Source of the DNA: JAYFRC01 sp034926415
Lineage (GTDB): Bacteria > Bacillota > Clostridia > Oscillospirales > Oscillospiraceae
Direction: 5' to 3'
Assembly (NCBI GenBank): GCA_034926415.1
Contig: JAYFRC010000027.1
Coordinates: 1-22,064 of the forward strand
DNA length: 22,064 bases
Positions 14,531 through 22,022 of this stretch are shown here, one piece after another; position 1 is the stretch's first letter, and each line of letters opens with the position of its first letter. The notes beneath the pieces are model-generated. The model had not been told where the DNA came from. It ran no database searches and saw only the letters and a list, made by a program, of their open reading frames with translations. Position numbers and translations under genes: made by a program.

Positions 14531-16711
14531 ATGAAAATAATAAAGAGAAGCGGCAGCGAGGTCGATTTCGACATCACGAAAATAATCGCCGCGATTACAA
14601 AAGCCAACAACGAGATGCTTGATGCGGATAAGCTGTCCGCGAACCAGATACGCGAGATAGCCTCCAAGGTCGAGAACAAGTGCAACGCCATGGGCCATGC
14701 CGCGTCCGTTGAAGAGATACAGGACATGGTGGAGAACCAGCTCATGGCGCACAGCGCCTACAATCTCGCGCGGGTGTACATTACTTACAGATATACACAC
14801 GCGCTAATCCGCCGCTCCAACACGACGGACGAGCAGATACTCAGCCTCATAGAGTGCAACAATGAGGAAGTCAAGCAGGAGAACTCCAACAAGAACCCGA
14901 CCGTCAACAGCGTCCAGCGCGATTATATGGCGGGCGAAGTCAGCAAGGATATAACAAAACGTATACTGTTGCCGCAGGATATAGTCGAGGCGCACGAGCA
15001 GGGGCTCATACATTTCCACGATGCGGATTATTTTGCTCAGCATATGCACAACTGCTGCCTGGTCAATCTTGCGGACATGCTCCAGAACGGCACTGTCATA
15101 AGCGGGACAATGATAGAAACGCCCCACAGCTTTTCCACTGCCTGCAATATCGCCACGCAGATAATCGCCCAGGTCGCGTCCTCGCAGTACGGCGGCCAGA
15201 GCATAAGCCTGACGCATCTCGCGCCGTTCGTCGAGGTCAGCCGCGGCAAGATACGCGAGGATGTTTTGAGAGAAGCGAAGCTGTTCGGCTCCGACCCGAC
15301 CGAGGAAGAGATAGCCGACGTCGTGGAGACCAGACTCCGCAGCGAAATCAAAAAGGGCGTCCAGATGATACAGTATCAGGTCGTGACGCTTATGACGACC
15401 AACGGCCAGGCTCCGTTTGTTACCGTGTTCATGTACCTCGGCGAGGCAAAGGACAAGCAGCTAAAGCACGACCTCGCCATGATAATAGAGGAAACGATGA
15501 ACCAGCGCATACAGGGCGTCAAGAACGAGTCTGGCGAGTGGATAACTCCCGCCTTCCCGAAGCTCATCTATGTGCTCGAGGAGGACAACATCCACGAGGA
15601 TTCGCCCTACTACTATCTTACCCAGCTTGCCGCGAAATGCACGGCAAAACGCATGGTGCCCGACTATATTTCTGAGAAAATAATGCTCAAGAACAAGATA
15701 GACAAGAACGGCGAGGGACATTGCTATACATGCATGGGCTGCCGCTCGTTCCTGACGCCTTACGTCGACCCCGAGACGAATCAGCCCAAGTACTACGGCC
15801 GTTTCAATCAGGGCGTCGTAACGCTGAACCTTGTTGATATAGCGCTGTCCTCCGGCGGAGACATGGACAAATTCTGGAAGATATTCGACGAGCGCCTCGA
15901 CATCTGCTACCGCGCTCTGATGTGCAGGCATACCCGTCTCGAGGGCACGCTTTCGGACGCCGCGCCGATACTCTGGCAGCACGGCGCTTTGGCGCGGCTC
16001 AAGAAGGGCGAGAAGATAGACAAGCTGCTCCACGGAGGCTACTCCACCATCTCTCTCGGCTACGCGGGGCTTTACGAGTGCGTAAGATACATGACCGGCA
16101 AGTCCCATACCGACCCCTCGGCCACGCCTTTCGCGCTCGACGTGATGAACTACCTCAACGCCGCAACCGCGAAATGGAAGGCTAAGGAGAACGTCGACTT
16201 CAGCCTTTACGGCACGCCCCTCGAGTCCACTACCTACAAGTTTGCCAAGTGCCTGCAAAAGCGCTTCGGAATAATCCCCGGCGTAACCGACAAGAATTAT
16301 ATAACCAACAGCTACCACATCCACGTCACGGAAAATATAGATGCGTACAGCAAGCTCGAATTCGAGTCCAAATTCCAGAAGCTGTCCCCCGGCGGAGCGA
16401 TAAGCTACGTTGAGGTCCCGAATATGCAGAACAACCTCGAAGCCGTGATGGACGTCATGAAGTTCATCTATGACCACATCATGTACGCCGAGCTCAACAC
16501 CAAGAGCGACTACTGCCAGGTCTGCGGCTTCGACGGCGAGATACAGATAGTCACGGACGAGGACGGAAAGCTCGTCTGGGAGTGCCCGCAGTGCCGCAAC
16601 CGCGACCAGAGCAAGATGAATGTTGCCCGCCGTACCTGCGGCTATATCGGCACCCAGTTCTGGAACCAGGGCCGCACGCAGGAAATAAAGGACCGCGTGC
16701 TGCATCTTTAA
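14531..16711 (+). CDS. nrdD: Anaerobic ribonucleoside-triphosphate reductase (class III)
   Basis: A 726-residue glycyl-radical enzyme that reduces ribonucleoside triphosphates to deoxy forms without oxygen, usually with formate as reductant. Domains in order: N-terminal ATP-cone (about 1-90, starting IIKRSGSEVDFDITKI) for allosteric control; the ten-stranded barrel with the cysteine motif CYTCMGC (C398, C401, C404); a C-terminal zinc site CQVC (662, 665) and CPQC (685, 688); and the glycyl-radical loop RRTCGYIGTQFWNQGR with the radical Gly at 704. All expected residues are present and the length is normal. ATG 14531 follows GAGGGGGAAGG. It is first in an operon with its activase nrdG and dut, behind a promoter carrying paired NrdR-like boxes. 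Confidence 0.97.
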   Translation: MKIIKRSGSEVDFDITKIIAAITKANNEMLDADKLSANQIREIASKVENKCNAMGHAASVEEIQDMVENQLMAHSAYNLARVYITYRYTHALIRRSNTTDEQILSLIECNNEEVKQENSNKNPTVNSVQRDYMAGEVSKDITKRILLPQDIVEAHEQGLIHFHDADYFAQHMHNCCLVNLADMLQNGTVISGTMIETPHSFSTACNIATQIIAQVASSQYGGQSISLTHLAPFVEVSRGKIREDVLREAKLFGSDPTEEEIADVVETRLRSEIKKGVQMIQYQVVTLMTTNGQAPFVTVFMYLGEAKDKQLKHDLAMIIEETMNQRIQGVKNESGEWITPAFPKLIYVLEEDNIHEDSPYYYLTQLAAKCTAKRMVPDYISEKIMLKNKIDKNGEGHCYTCMGCRSFLTPYVDPETNQPKYYGRFNQGVVTLNLVDIALSSGGDMDKFWKIFDERLDICYRALMCRHTRLEGTLSDAAPILWQHGALARLKKGEKIDKLLHGGYSTISLGYAGLYECVRYMTGKSHTDPSATPFALDVMNYLNAATAKWKAKENVDFSLYGTPLESTTYKFAKCLQKRFGIIPGVTDKNYITNSYHIHVTENIDAYSKLEFESKFQKLSPGGAISYVEVPNMQNNLEAVMDVMKFIYDHIMYAELNTKSDYCQVCGFDGEIQIVTDEDGKLVWECPQCRNRDQSKMNVARRTCGYIGTQFWNQGRTQEIKDRVLHL

Positions 16712-16744
16712 TTTAACAACAGGAAAACAGGTCGGTCAATGAAG

Positions 16745-16775
16745 ATCCGGCGGGCGGAAAACCCGCCGGATTTTT
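16745..16775 (+). terminator. Terminator-like hairpin between nrdD and nrdG
   Basis: A perfect 10-bp stem (16745-16754 with 16762-16771), loop CGGAAAA, then TTTT. It lies inside the presumed operon, so it probably lowers nrdG and dut expression relative to nrdD rather than fully stopping transcription. Confidence 0.8.
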
Positions 16776-16821
16776 CAGATTTCACGGGGACCGTTACTAT
16801 TTACATCGGGAGGAATGCGCA

Positions 16822-17343
16822 ATGAATTACAGCGAGATAAAAAAGACCGATATAGCCGACGGCATCGGCACGCGTGTGTCGCTGTTCGTTTCCGGCTGCA
16901 CTCACCACTGCAAAAACTGCTTCAATCCCGAGACGTGGGATTTCGGTGCCGGCAAGCCATATACAAGCGATACGGAACAGGAAATACTCAAGGCGCTCGA
17001 GCCGCCGTATATCCACGGGCTTACGCTGCTCGGCGGCGAACCTATGGAGCCGGACAACCAGAGTGAGCTTGTGAAGCTGCTGCGAAAGGTGCGGGAGACG
17101 TATCCGAAAAAGACCATTTGGTGCTATACCGGCTATACGCTTGAGACTGACCTTTTGAAGGAAAGCCGCGCGCGGTGCGCCGTCACGGACGAAATGCTGT
17201 CGATGATAGACGTGCTCGTGGACGGCGAGTATATTGACGAAGAGCGAGATATAAGCCTGCGCTTTCGCGGAAGCAGGAACCAGCGGCTCATAGACTTAAG
17301 GCCGACGCTCGCCGCGGGGAAAATCATACTTTGGGATAAGTGA
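16822..17343 (+). CDS. nrdG: Anaerobic ribonucleotide reductase activating protein (radical SAM)
   Basis: A 173-residue radical SAM activase that uses a [4Fe-4S] cluster and S-adenosylmethionine to make the glycyl radical on NrdD. The cluster motif CTHHCKNC (C26, C30, C33) is the CxxxCxxC type, preceded by the N-terminal DGIGTRVSLFVSG; GLTLLGGEPM is the SAM-binding GGE motif. Length fits NrdG (about 155-180). ATG 16822 has GGGAGGA eight bases upstream. The next gene begins 10 bases after its stop codon. Confidence 0.95.
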   Translation: MNYSEIKKTDIADGIGTRVSLFVSGCTHHCKNCFNPETWDFGAGKPYTSDTEQEILKALEPPYIHGLTLLGGEPMEPDNQSELVKLLRKVRETYPKKTIWCYTGYTLETDLLKESRARCAVTDEMLSMIDVLVDGEYIDEERDISLRFRGSRNQRLIDLRPTLAAGKIILWDK

Positions 17344-17353
17344 AGGGGAAACA

Positions 17354-17788
17354 ATGAAGATAAAAATAAAAAAACTCAGACCGGAGGCTGCCCTTCCAAC
17401 GGCCGGAAGCGAGAGAGCCGCGGGCTACGACCTTCGAGCCTGTATCGCCGCGCCCGTGACCATCGGTGCGCACGGGACGGAAAAGATAGGCACTGGCCTT
17501 GCCATAGCAGTGCCGGACGGATACTTCGGCGCGATATTCGCGCGAAGCGGCCTTGCGTCGAAGCAGGGACTGCGTCCTGCCAACTGCGTCGGAGTGTGCG
17601 ACAGCGATTACCGCGGCGAGTACATCGTCGCAATGCATAACGATACAGGCGAGGTGCAGACGATAAACCCCGGAGACCGCATAGCGCAGCTCGTCGTCAT
17701 GCCGTATCTTTCGGTCGACTTCGAGGAGACCGATGCCCTTGATGAAACGGAGCGCGGCGCGGGCGGCTTCGGCAGTACCGGGAAATAA
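17354..17788 (+). CDS. dut: Deoxyuridine 5'-triphosphate nucleotidohydrolase (trimeric dUTPase)
   Basis: A 144-residue trimeric dUTPase; it splits dUTP to dUMP and pyrophosphate, keeping uracil out of DNA and supplying dUMP for thymidylate synthesis. All five motifs are present in order: AGYDLRA, ARSGLASK, the GVCDSDYRGE uracil-binding hairpin, RIAQLV, and the C-terminal GAGGFGSTG loop that closes over the active site. The SD AAGGGG precedes ATG 17354. Ten bases separate it from nrdG, so it belongs to the nrdD-nrdG operon, linking dNTP production with dUTP removal. Confidence 0.96.
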   Translation: MKIKIKKLRPEAALPTAGSERAAGYDLRACIAAPVTIGAHGTEKIGTGLAIAVPDGYFGAIFARSGLASKQGLRPANCVGVCDSDYRGEYIVAMHNDTGEVQTINPGDRIAQLVVMPYLSVDFEETDALDETERGAGGFGSTGK

Positions 17789-17833
17789 AACGGACGGACA
17801 TAAACAGTTCCGCCCGCGAAAGGAGAGGTGCCG

Positions 17834-19216
17834 ATGAGCTTCGTGAAGGCGGGCTTTGATATAAGCGACAGGCTCACGGACTCCGCTCTTGCGGAGGCGG
17901 TGCTCGATGGTTCCCACGATGGGATATTCATAACCGACGGACAGGCGAACGCAATACTCATAAACAAAAGCTACGAAACTATAAGCGGGCTGTCGCGCGC
18001 CGATATGCTCGGCCGCAATCTCCGCGACCTCGTGGCCGAGGGTATAATATCGGGCTCCGGCACGCTTAAAGTCCTTTCAACGAAGCAGCCGGTAACGATG
18101 GAGCAGACCTTCGTAACGAACAAGCGCACCATCATAACAAGTACGCCCGTATTCGACAATTCCGGAAACATCAAATTTGTCGTAACCAACGTGCGCGACA
18201 TTACGGAGCTGCATCTCGTAAAAACGGAGCTTCGGAAAAAGGAACGGCTGAACAGGAAATATTCAAAAGAGCTCGAGACGATACGCCACGAGTTGCTCGG
18301 AAACGACGATATAGTCGCCGCCGATAAGACGATGCTGAGCCTGCTCTCGCTTGCAAAAAGAGTGTCGGGCATAGACAACCCGGTGCTGCTGACAGGCGAG
18401 AATGGCTGCGGCAAAAAACGGCTGGCCAAATATATACACGCAAACTCCTCCCGCTGCCGGGAACCGTTCATGATATGCGCCCTGGCGGATATTCCGGCCG
18501 GAGCAATGGAGGGCGAGCTTTTCGGCGCCTCGGGAAACGATAAGCTGGGTGCGTTCGAGCTTGCCGACGGTGGGACTCTTTTCCTCGACGACGTCCATCT
18601 TCTTCCCACGGAGCTTCAGGCGCGGCTAGTCAGAGCCTTGCAGGACGACGGGCGCAAATGGGACGTGCGCGTCATTGCCGCAAGCAGCAAGAATACGGAG
18701 GAGCTGCTGTCTGAGCACCTGCTGCGGGAAAACCTATATTCGCTTTTGAGCATCTTCACCATCGCGCTTCCGCCGCTGCGCCGGCGCAGGGACGATATAA
18801 TCCCGCTTATGGAGCACTTCCTCGCCGACTTTAACCGCCAGTATGTCTGCGACAAGAAATTCGACCAGAGCGCAAGGAACCGGCTGCTCGTCTACGACTG
18901 GCCCGGAAACGTACAGGAGCTGCGCAACCTTGTTCAGCGTGCGGTGCTTATCAGCGAGAACGACGTTATCGGAGCCGACGACCTTTTTATGAACAGCGCG
19001 GCTGCCGCGGTGAAGGCGAAGCTCGACGAGCTTCCGGACAAGATGGATCTCGGGGTCGAACTCGAGAGGATAGAGTTGGGATACATGACGAGAGCATACG
19101 AAAAATACGGAAATACGAGAGCCGCGGCCAAGAGCCTCGGCATGGATGCCTCGACCTTTGTCCGCAAACGCCAGAAGTATATAAAGGCCGGATTGCTGCA
19201 AAACCGCAACGACTAG
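17834..19216 (+). CDS. PAS-AAA+-Fis-type transcriptional regulator lacking the GAFTGA loop
   Basis: A 460-residue protein built like an enhancer-binding regulator. Domains: PAS (about 18-120, GIFITDGQANAILINKSYE, then VRDITELHLVK), a coiled linker, AAA+ (about 150-390) with Walker A GENGCGKK at 188-195 and Walker-B-like LFLDD at 249-253, a second AAA+ block LPPLRRRRDDIIPL and WPGNVQELRNLV, and a C-terminal Fis-type HTH with NTRAAAKSLGMDASTFVRKR. Between GELFG (227-231) and FELADGG the chain is about 7 residues short and has no GAFTGA, the loop that contacts sigma-54; Walker B also ends DD rather than DE. It therefore probably acts with the housekeeping sigma factor, as TyrR does. ATG 17834 has AGGAG eight bases upstream. 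A terminator follows, then abfD, its likely target. Confidence 0.88.
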   Translation: MSFVKAGFDISDRLTDSALAEAVLDGSHDGIFITDGQANAILINKSYETISGLSRADMLGRNLRDLVAEGIISGSGTLKVLSTKQPVTMEQTFVTNKRTIITSTPVFDNSGNIKFVVTNVRDITELHLVKTELRKKERLNRKYSKELETIRHELLGNDDIVAADKTMLSLLSLAKRVSGIDNPVLLTGENGCGKKRLAKYIHANSSRCREPFMICALADIPAGAMEGELFGASGNDKLGAFELADGGTLFLDDVHLLPTELQARLVRALQDDGRKWDVRVIAASSKNTEELLSEHLLRENLYSLLSIFTIALPPLRRRRDDIIPLMEHFLADFNRQYVCDKKFDQSARNRLLVYDWPGNVQELRNLVQRAVLISENDVIGADDLFMNSAAAAVKAKLDELPDKMDLGVELERIELGYMTRAYEKYGNTRAAAKSLGMDASTFVRKRQKYIKAGLLQNRND

Positions 19217-19231
19217 AGGCCGATAAGACAC

Positions 19232-19290
19232 GTCTCCCGTTCACTTTGCTGCAAATTTGCAACAGAATGAACGGGAGATTACTTTTATTG
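19232..19290 (+). terminator. Rho-independent terminator of the regulator gene
   Basis: TCTCCCGTTCA (19232-19242) pairs with TGAACGGGAGA (19267-19277), and the inside CTGCAAA...TTTGCAACAG continues the stem with a bulge. It is followed by TTACTTTTATTGTT. The tip is the perfect 12-base palindrome TGCAAATTTGCA (19249-19260). Confidence 0.82.
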
Positions 19291-19330
19291 TTCAAAACTG
19301 CAAAAACACAAAGCAATTTAATACGCAAAA

Positions 19331-19352
19331 TGCACAAAAAATTTGCACAAAA
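19331..19352. repeat. TGCACAAAA direct repeats upstream of abfD
   Basis: TGCACAAAA occurs at 19331-19339 and 19344-19352, 13 bases apart start to start. The unit 19331-19347 also reads as an imperfect palindrome (TGCACAAAAAATTTGCA). Placed about 100 bases before the predicted start site, it could be an activator site. Confidence 0.4.
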
Positions 19353-19408
19353 TGAATTCTTTCTTTTTGCATCGCCCTACAAACTTTGTTTTCTGTTGCG
19401 ATTTTGAC

Positions 19409-19437
19409 TTTACTTTCCGCCCGTTCACAGATATTAT
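19409..19437 (+). promoter_or_regulatory. Sigma-A-type promoter candidate for abfD
   Basis: TTTACT (19409-19414, 4 of 6), a 17-base spacer and TATTAT (19432-19437, 5 of 6). Start near 19444, leader about 130 bases. Confidence 0.48.
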
Positions 19438-19575
19438 AGCTTCATAAAACAGAGCCTTGCGGCTCGGCTGCCTTTCCGCATCTTTTGTTTTTGATTCGTG
19501 ATTTTGCACGGGGTAATATCCGTAATTTGACTGCACCAGGGATTTGGTAATCGTTTTGAAAGGAAGTAAAAGATT

Positions 19576-21024
19576 ATGGCGCTTATGACAGGAAACGAAT
19601 ACATAGAGAGCATACGCAAAATGAAGACCCAGGTGTATATGTTCGGCAAAAAGGTCGCGTCTCCCGTGGACGACCCTATACTCCGCCCATCGCTGAATTC
19701 CGTCCGCATGACCTACGACCTGGCTTTGATGCCGGAGTACGAGGACCTTATGACCGTCGTCCGCGATGACGGCAAGCGCATCAACCGCTTCACCAATATC
19801 CACCGCAGCACCGACGACCTCGTCAAAAAAGTTAAGATGCAGCGGCTGCTCGGCCAGAAGACCGCGGCGTGTTTCCAACGCTGCGTAGGAATGGACGCAT
19901 TCAACTCCGTTTTCAGCACCACCTACGAGACCGACAAAAAGTACGGTACCGGATATCATGATAATTTTATGAAGTTCCTCGCCTACGTTCAGGACAACGA
20001 CCTTACCGTGGACGGCGCCATGACCGACCCAAAGGGCGACCGCTCCCTCGCTCCGCACGCGCAGGCCGACCCCGATTTGTATCTGCGCGTAGTGGAGCGC
20101 AGGAGCGACGGCATCGTCGTGCGCGGCGCGAAGGCGCATCAGACCGGCATATTGAACTCCCACGAGGTTATCGTTATGCCAACCATCTCGATGGGCCCGG
20201 AGGATAAGGACTACGCCGTTTCCTTCGCGGTGCCCGTCGACAGTGACGGCATCTTTATGATAATAGGGCGCCAGTCCTGCGACACCCGCAAGAGTGAGGG
20301 CTGCGAGATAGACGTCGGCAACAGCGAGTTCGGCGGCGTCGAGGCGCTCGTTGTATTCGACGACGTGTTCGTGCCCAGCGACCGCATCTTCCTCAACGGC
20401 GAGAGCGAGTTTGCTGGGGTGATGGTCGAACGCTTCGCCGGCTATCACCGCCAGAGTTACGGCGGATGCAAGGTCGGCGTGGGCGATGTGCTCATCGGCG
20501 CGGCGGCACTCGCGGCGGAATACAACGGCGCGGCGAAGGCTTCCGCCGTCAAGGACAAGCTCATCGAGATGACGCATCTCAACGAGACGCTTTACTGCTG
20601 CGGCATCGCCTGCTCCGCCGAGGGGCATGCGACGGAGTCGGGCAACTATATAATCGACCTGCTGCTGGCCAACGTATGCAAGCAGAACGTGACGCGCTTC
20701 CCCTACGAAATAGCGCGTCTGGCCGAGGACATCGCGGGCGGACTCATGGTCACTGCTCCCTCTGAGAAGGATCTTCACGACCCGAAGCTCGGCCCAATTA
20801 TCAACAAGTATCTGCGCGGTGTCAACACCGTATCTACAGAAAACCGTCTGCGCGTTCTGCGCCTTATCGAGAACCTTACGCTCGGCACGGCGGCTGTCGG
20901 CTACCGCACCGAATCCATGCACGGCGCGGGCTCGCCTCAGGCGCAGCGCATCATGATAGCGCGCCAGAGCAACCTTGAGCACAAAAAGGCGCTCGCAAAG
21001 GCCATCGCGCATATTTCGGAATAA
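19576..21024 (+). CDS. abfD: 4-hydroxybutyryl-CoA dehydratase / vinylacetyl-CoA delta-isomerase
   Basis: A 482-residue flavin and [4Fe-4S] enzyme that dehydrates 4-hydroxybutyryl-CoA to crotonyl-CoA through a ketyl radical and also isomerises vinylacetyl-CoA. It closely follows the Clostridium aminobutyricum enzyme as I recall it. The cluster ligands are conserved: C99 and C103 in CFQRCVGMDAFN, H291 and C298 in GYHRQSYGGCKVG (H292 and C299 in that enzyme). Other shared blocks: STDDLVKKVKMQRLLGQK, VDGAMTDPKGDR, RGAKAHQTG, LIEMTHLNETLYCCG and GYRTESMHGAGSPQ. A region near residue 400 appears about 8 residues shorter than the clostridial one. SD AAAGGAAG precedes ATG 19576. In fermenters it belongs to the 4-aminobutyrate/succinate to butyrate route. 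Regulator upstream, Fe-S genes downstream. Confidence 0.96.
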   Translation: MALMTGNEYIESIRKMKTQVYMFGKKVASPVDDPILRPSLNSVRMTYDLALMPEYEDLMTVVRDDGKRINRFTNIHRSTDDLVKKVKMQRLLGQKTAACFQRCVGMDAFNSVFSTTYETDKKYGTGYHDNFMKFLAYVQDNDLTVDGAMTDPKGDRSLAPHAQADPDLYLRVVERRSDGIVVRGAKAHQTGILNSHEVIVMPTISMGPEDKDYAVSFAVPVDSDGIFMIIGRQSCDTRKSEGCEIDVGNSEFGGVEALVVFDDVFVPSDRIFLNGESEFAGVMVERFAGYHRQSYGGCKVGVGDVLIGAAALAAEYNGAAKASAVKDKLIEMTHLNETLYCCGIACSAEGHATESGNYIIDLLLANVCKQNVTRFPYEIARLAEDIAGGLMVTAPSEKDLHDPKLGPIINKYLRGVNTVSTENRLRVLRLIENLTLGTAAVGYRTESMHGAGSPQAQRIMIARQSNLEHKKALAKAIAHISE

Positions 21025-21051
21025 TTATCGCTTTATATCGGAGGGACAGTC

Positions 21052-21342
21052 ATGTACGAAAAAATCGAAGAGGTCCTTGAAAGGGATGTCCGCCCGGAGC
21101 TTGCATATCACGGGGGCGATGTGTCCGTCGTCTCGTATGAGGAAGGCGTCCTGAAAGTAAGGCTGCTCGGTCAGTGCAGCGGCTGCCCCTCCGCCGGACT
21201 TACAACGGAAACCCTCATCAAGGAAAAAATCAAAGCCGCTATGCCGGAAGTTCGCGACGTTGTGCTCCTGAACGGAGTCAGCGAAGAGACCCTTGACATG
21301 GCTCGCGCAATATTGAGACAACGACATGAAAATCGCGCTTAA
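21052..21342 (+). CDS. NifU C-terminal-domain (Nfu-type) Fe-S cluster scaffold/carrier
   Basis: A 96-residue stand-alone Nfu domain. The core reads RPELAYHGGDVSVVSYEEGVLKVRL followed by GQCSGCPSA, with the cluster-binding pair C42 and C45 (CxxC), normal length for this domain. Nfu dimers carry a [4Fe-4S] cluster to target enzymes. GGAGGG at 21040-21045 lies 6 bases before ATG 21052, and the gene starts 27 bases after abfD, so it is almost certainly co-transcribed. Its place suggests delivery of the cluster to AbfD; that is inference from context. I recall a NifU-related gene beside the dehydratase in Porphyromonas gingivalis, which should be checked. Confidence 0.93.
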   Translation: MYEKIEEVLERDVRPELAYHGGDVSVVSYEEGVLKVRLLGQCSGCPSAGLTTETLIKEKIKAAMPEVRDVVLLNGVSEETLDMARAILRQRHENRA

Positions 21343-21613
21343 ATTCTGCGGCGGATGCAATCCGTTCTACGACCGCCGTGCCGCGGCGGAGGAACTGAAA
21401 AGACTGTTTCCCGATATGGAATACGCGTCTCCCGAAGACAAGGACTGTCCGGCGTCGCTTCTCATTTGCGGCTGCGCCACCGCGTGCGCAGACAGTACGG
21501 GGCTTCCGGGCGAGATTATCACGATGTGCGGCCCGGCCGATAAAATGGGCGCCGCGGCGACGATAGAATTGCTGTTTGAATGCGAAAGGCTTGGACTGGA
21601 AAACCGTCTGTGA
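21326..21613 (+). CDS. Small cysteine-rich protein with N-terminal CGGC motif, unknown function
   Basis: A 95-residue protein with eight cysteines: C8 and C11 in KFCGGCNPFYDR, C41 in DKDCP, C48, C50 and C54 in ICGCATACAD, C68 in TMCGP, and C86. The pattern suggests metal, Fe-S or redox function, but I cannot name a characterised family. The body alternates strands and helices like a small alpha/beta domain (LLICGCATAC, GEIITMCGP). Its ATG lies inside the end of the Nfu gene (17-base overlap, different frame) with no strong SD, which fits translational coupling. It is the last gene of the abfD operon before the terminator at 21750. Role in AbfD cluster assembly or electron transfer is only a hypothesis. 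Confidence 0.85.
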   Translation: MKIALKFCGGCNPFYDRRAAAEELKRLFPDMEYASPEDKDCPASLLICGCATACADSTGLPGEIITMCGPADKMGAAATIELLFECERLGLENRL

Positions 21614-21749
21614 ACGCAAATGAAAAAGTACTTACAGCACAATAGTTTGCTTTCCGGTTGCGCGGTATCGAAAATTGCGGCGGATATTAATCCAGGCATG
21701 AGCGGACTTCGCATTTTGTTTGGGCATACCCTCTTACGAAAATATGTTG

Positions 21750-21782
21750 AAGCCCCGCGCCGATTAGGAGCGGGGCTTTTTG
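21750..21782 (+). terminator. Rho-independent terminator of the abfD operon
   Basis: AAGCCCCGC (21750-21758) pairs with GCGGGGCTT (21770-21778), loop of 11 bases, then TTTTG. It lies about 137 bases after the last operon stop codon; the stretch between holds no convincing gene. Confidence 0.88.
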
Positions 21783-21802
21783 TTTTCTGACGCGGCGTAT
21801 TC

Positions 21803-21832
21803 TTGACAAAGAGGCGCGGAGAATGTTAGTAT
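21803..21832 (+). promoter_or_regulatory. Promoter of the tRNA-Leu gene
   Basis: A perfect TTGACA (21803-21808), an 18-base spacer and TAGTAT (21827-21832, 4 of 6), ending 11 bases before the tRNA 5' end. Confidence 0.65.
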
Positions 21833-21843
21833 GATTCGAACAC

Positions 21844-21930
21844 GCCGGTGTGGCGAAATCGGTAGACGCAGGAGACTTAAAATCTCCCGGCGGCAACGCC
21901 TTACGGGTTCGAGTCCCGTCACCGGTACCA
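21844..21930 (+). tRNA. tRNA-Leu (anticodon UAA), CCA encoded
   Basis: The acceptor arms GCCGGTG (21844-21850) and CACCGGT (21920-21926) pair over 7 bp with a G-U at the end, then A and encoded CCA (21928-21930). The anticodon stem GGAGA/TCTCC encloses CTTAAAA with anticodon TAA at 21878-21880, reading UUA leucine codons. A long variable arm (CGGCGGCAACGCC region) marks a class II tRNA, and GGGTTCGAGTCCC is the T arm. It is a single-gene unit with its own promoter and terminator. Confidence 0.97.
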
Positions 21931-21986
21931 AAAACAAAAGGTAAAAAAGATTTATTGCTTACAAAGCCAGTAAATCCAAGCCTTTC

Positions 21987-22022
21987 AAGAGCTTCCACGA
22001 TGAAAAGTGGAAGCTCTTTTTT
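21987..22022 (+). terminator. Rho-independent terminator of tRNA-Leu
   Basis: A perfect 12-bp stem (21987-21998 with 22007-22018), loop GATGAAAA, and T-run to 22022. It lies 56 bases after the tRNA. Confidence 0.92.

Larger units (their letters stand above)
19217..19575. other. Control region between the regulator gene and abfD
   Basis: These 359 bases hold the regulator's terminator, TGCACAAAA direct repeats (19331-19339 and 19344-19352), a promoter candidate at 19409-19437, and a GC-rich stretch at 19465-19480 where GGC and GCA have sigma-54-like spacing but poor match. No ORF with an SD lies inside. Confidence 0.5.

Noticed and set aside
19465..19480. Possible sigma-54 promoter (GGC and GCA ten bases between GG and GC)
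   Set aside because: Only the bare GG/GC spacing fits; the flanking TGGCAC and TTGC positions do not, and the regulator lacks GAFTGA.
19318..21012. 564-residue minus-strand ORF opposite abfD
   Set aside because: It has no recognisable domains or SD and mirrors the GC-biased third codon positions of abfD. The same applies to long ORFs opposite PFOR (3645-4733, 5772-6665) and nrdD (15461-16705).
21620..21790. 56-codon plus-strand frame after the CGGC protein (starts MKKYLQHNSLL)
   Set aside because: It lacks an SD, and its end runs through the operon terminator hairpin; most likely a chance frame.
21687..21998. Minus-strand ORF of 103 residues containing GDGTRTRKALPPGDFKSPAS
   Set aside because: This is the antisense of tRNA-Leu, a well-known spurious ORF; the same holds for the 63-residue plus-strand ORF from 21850.
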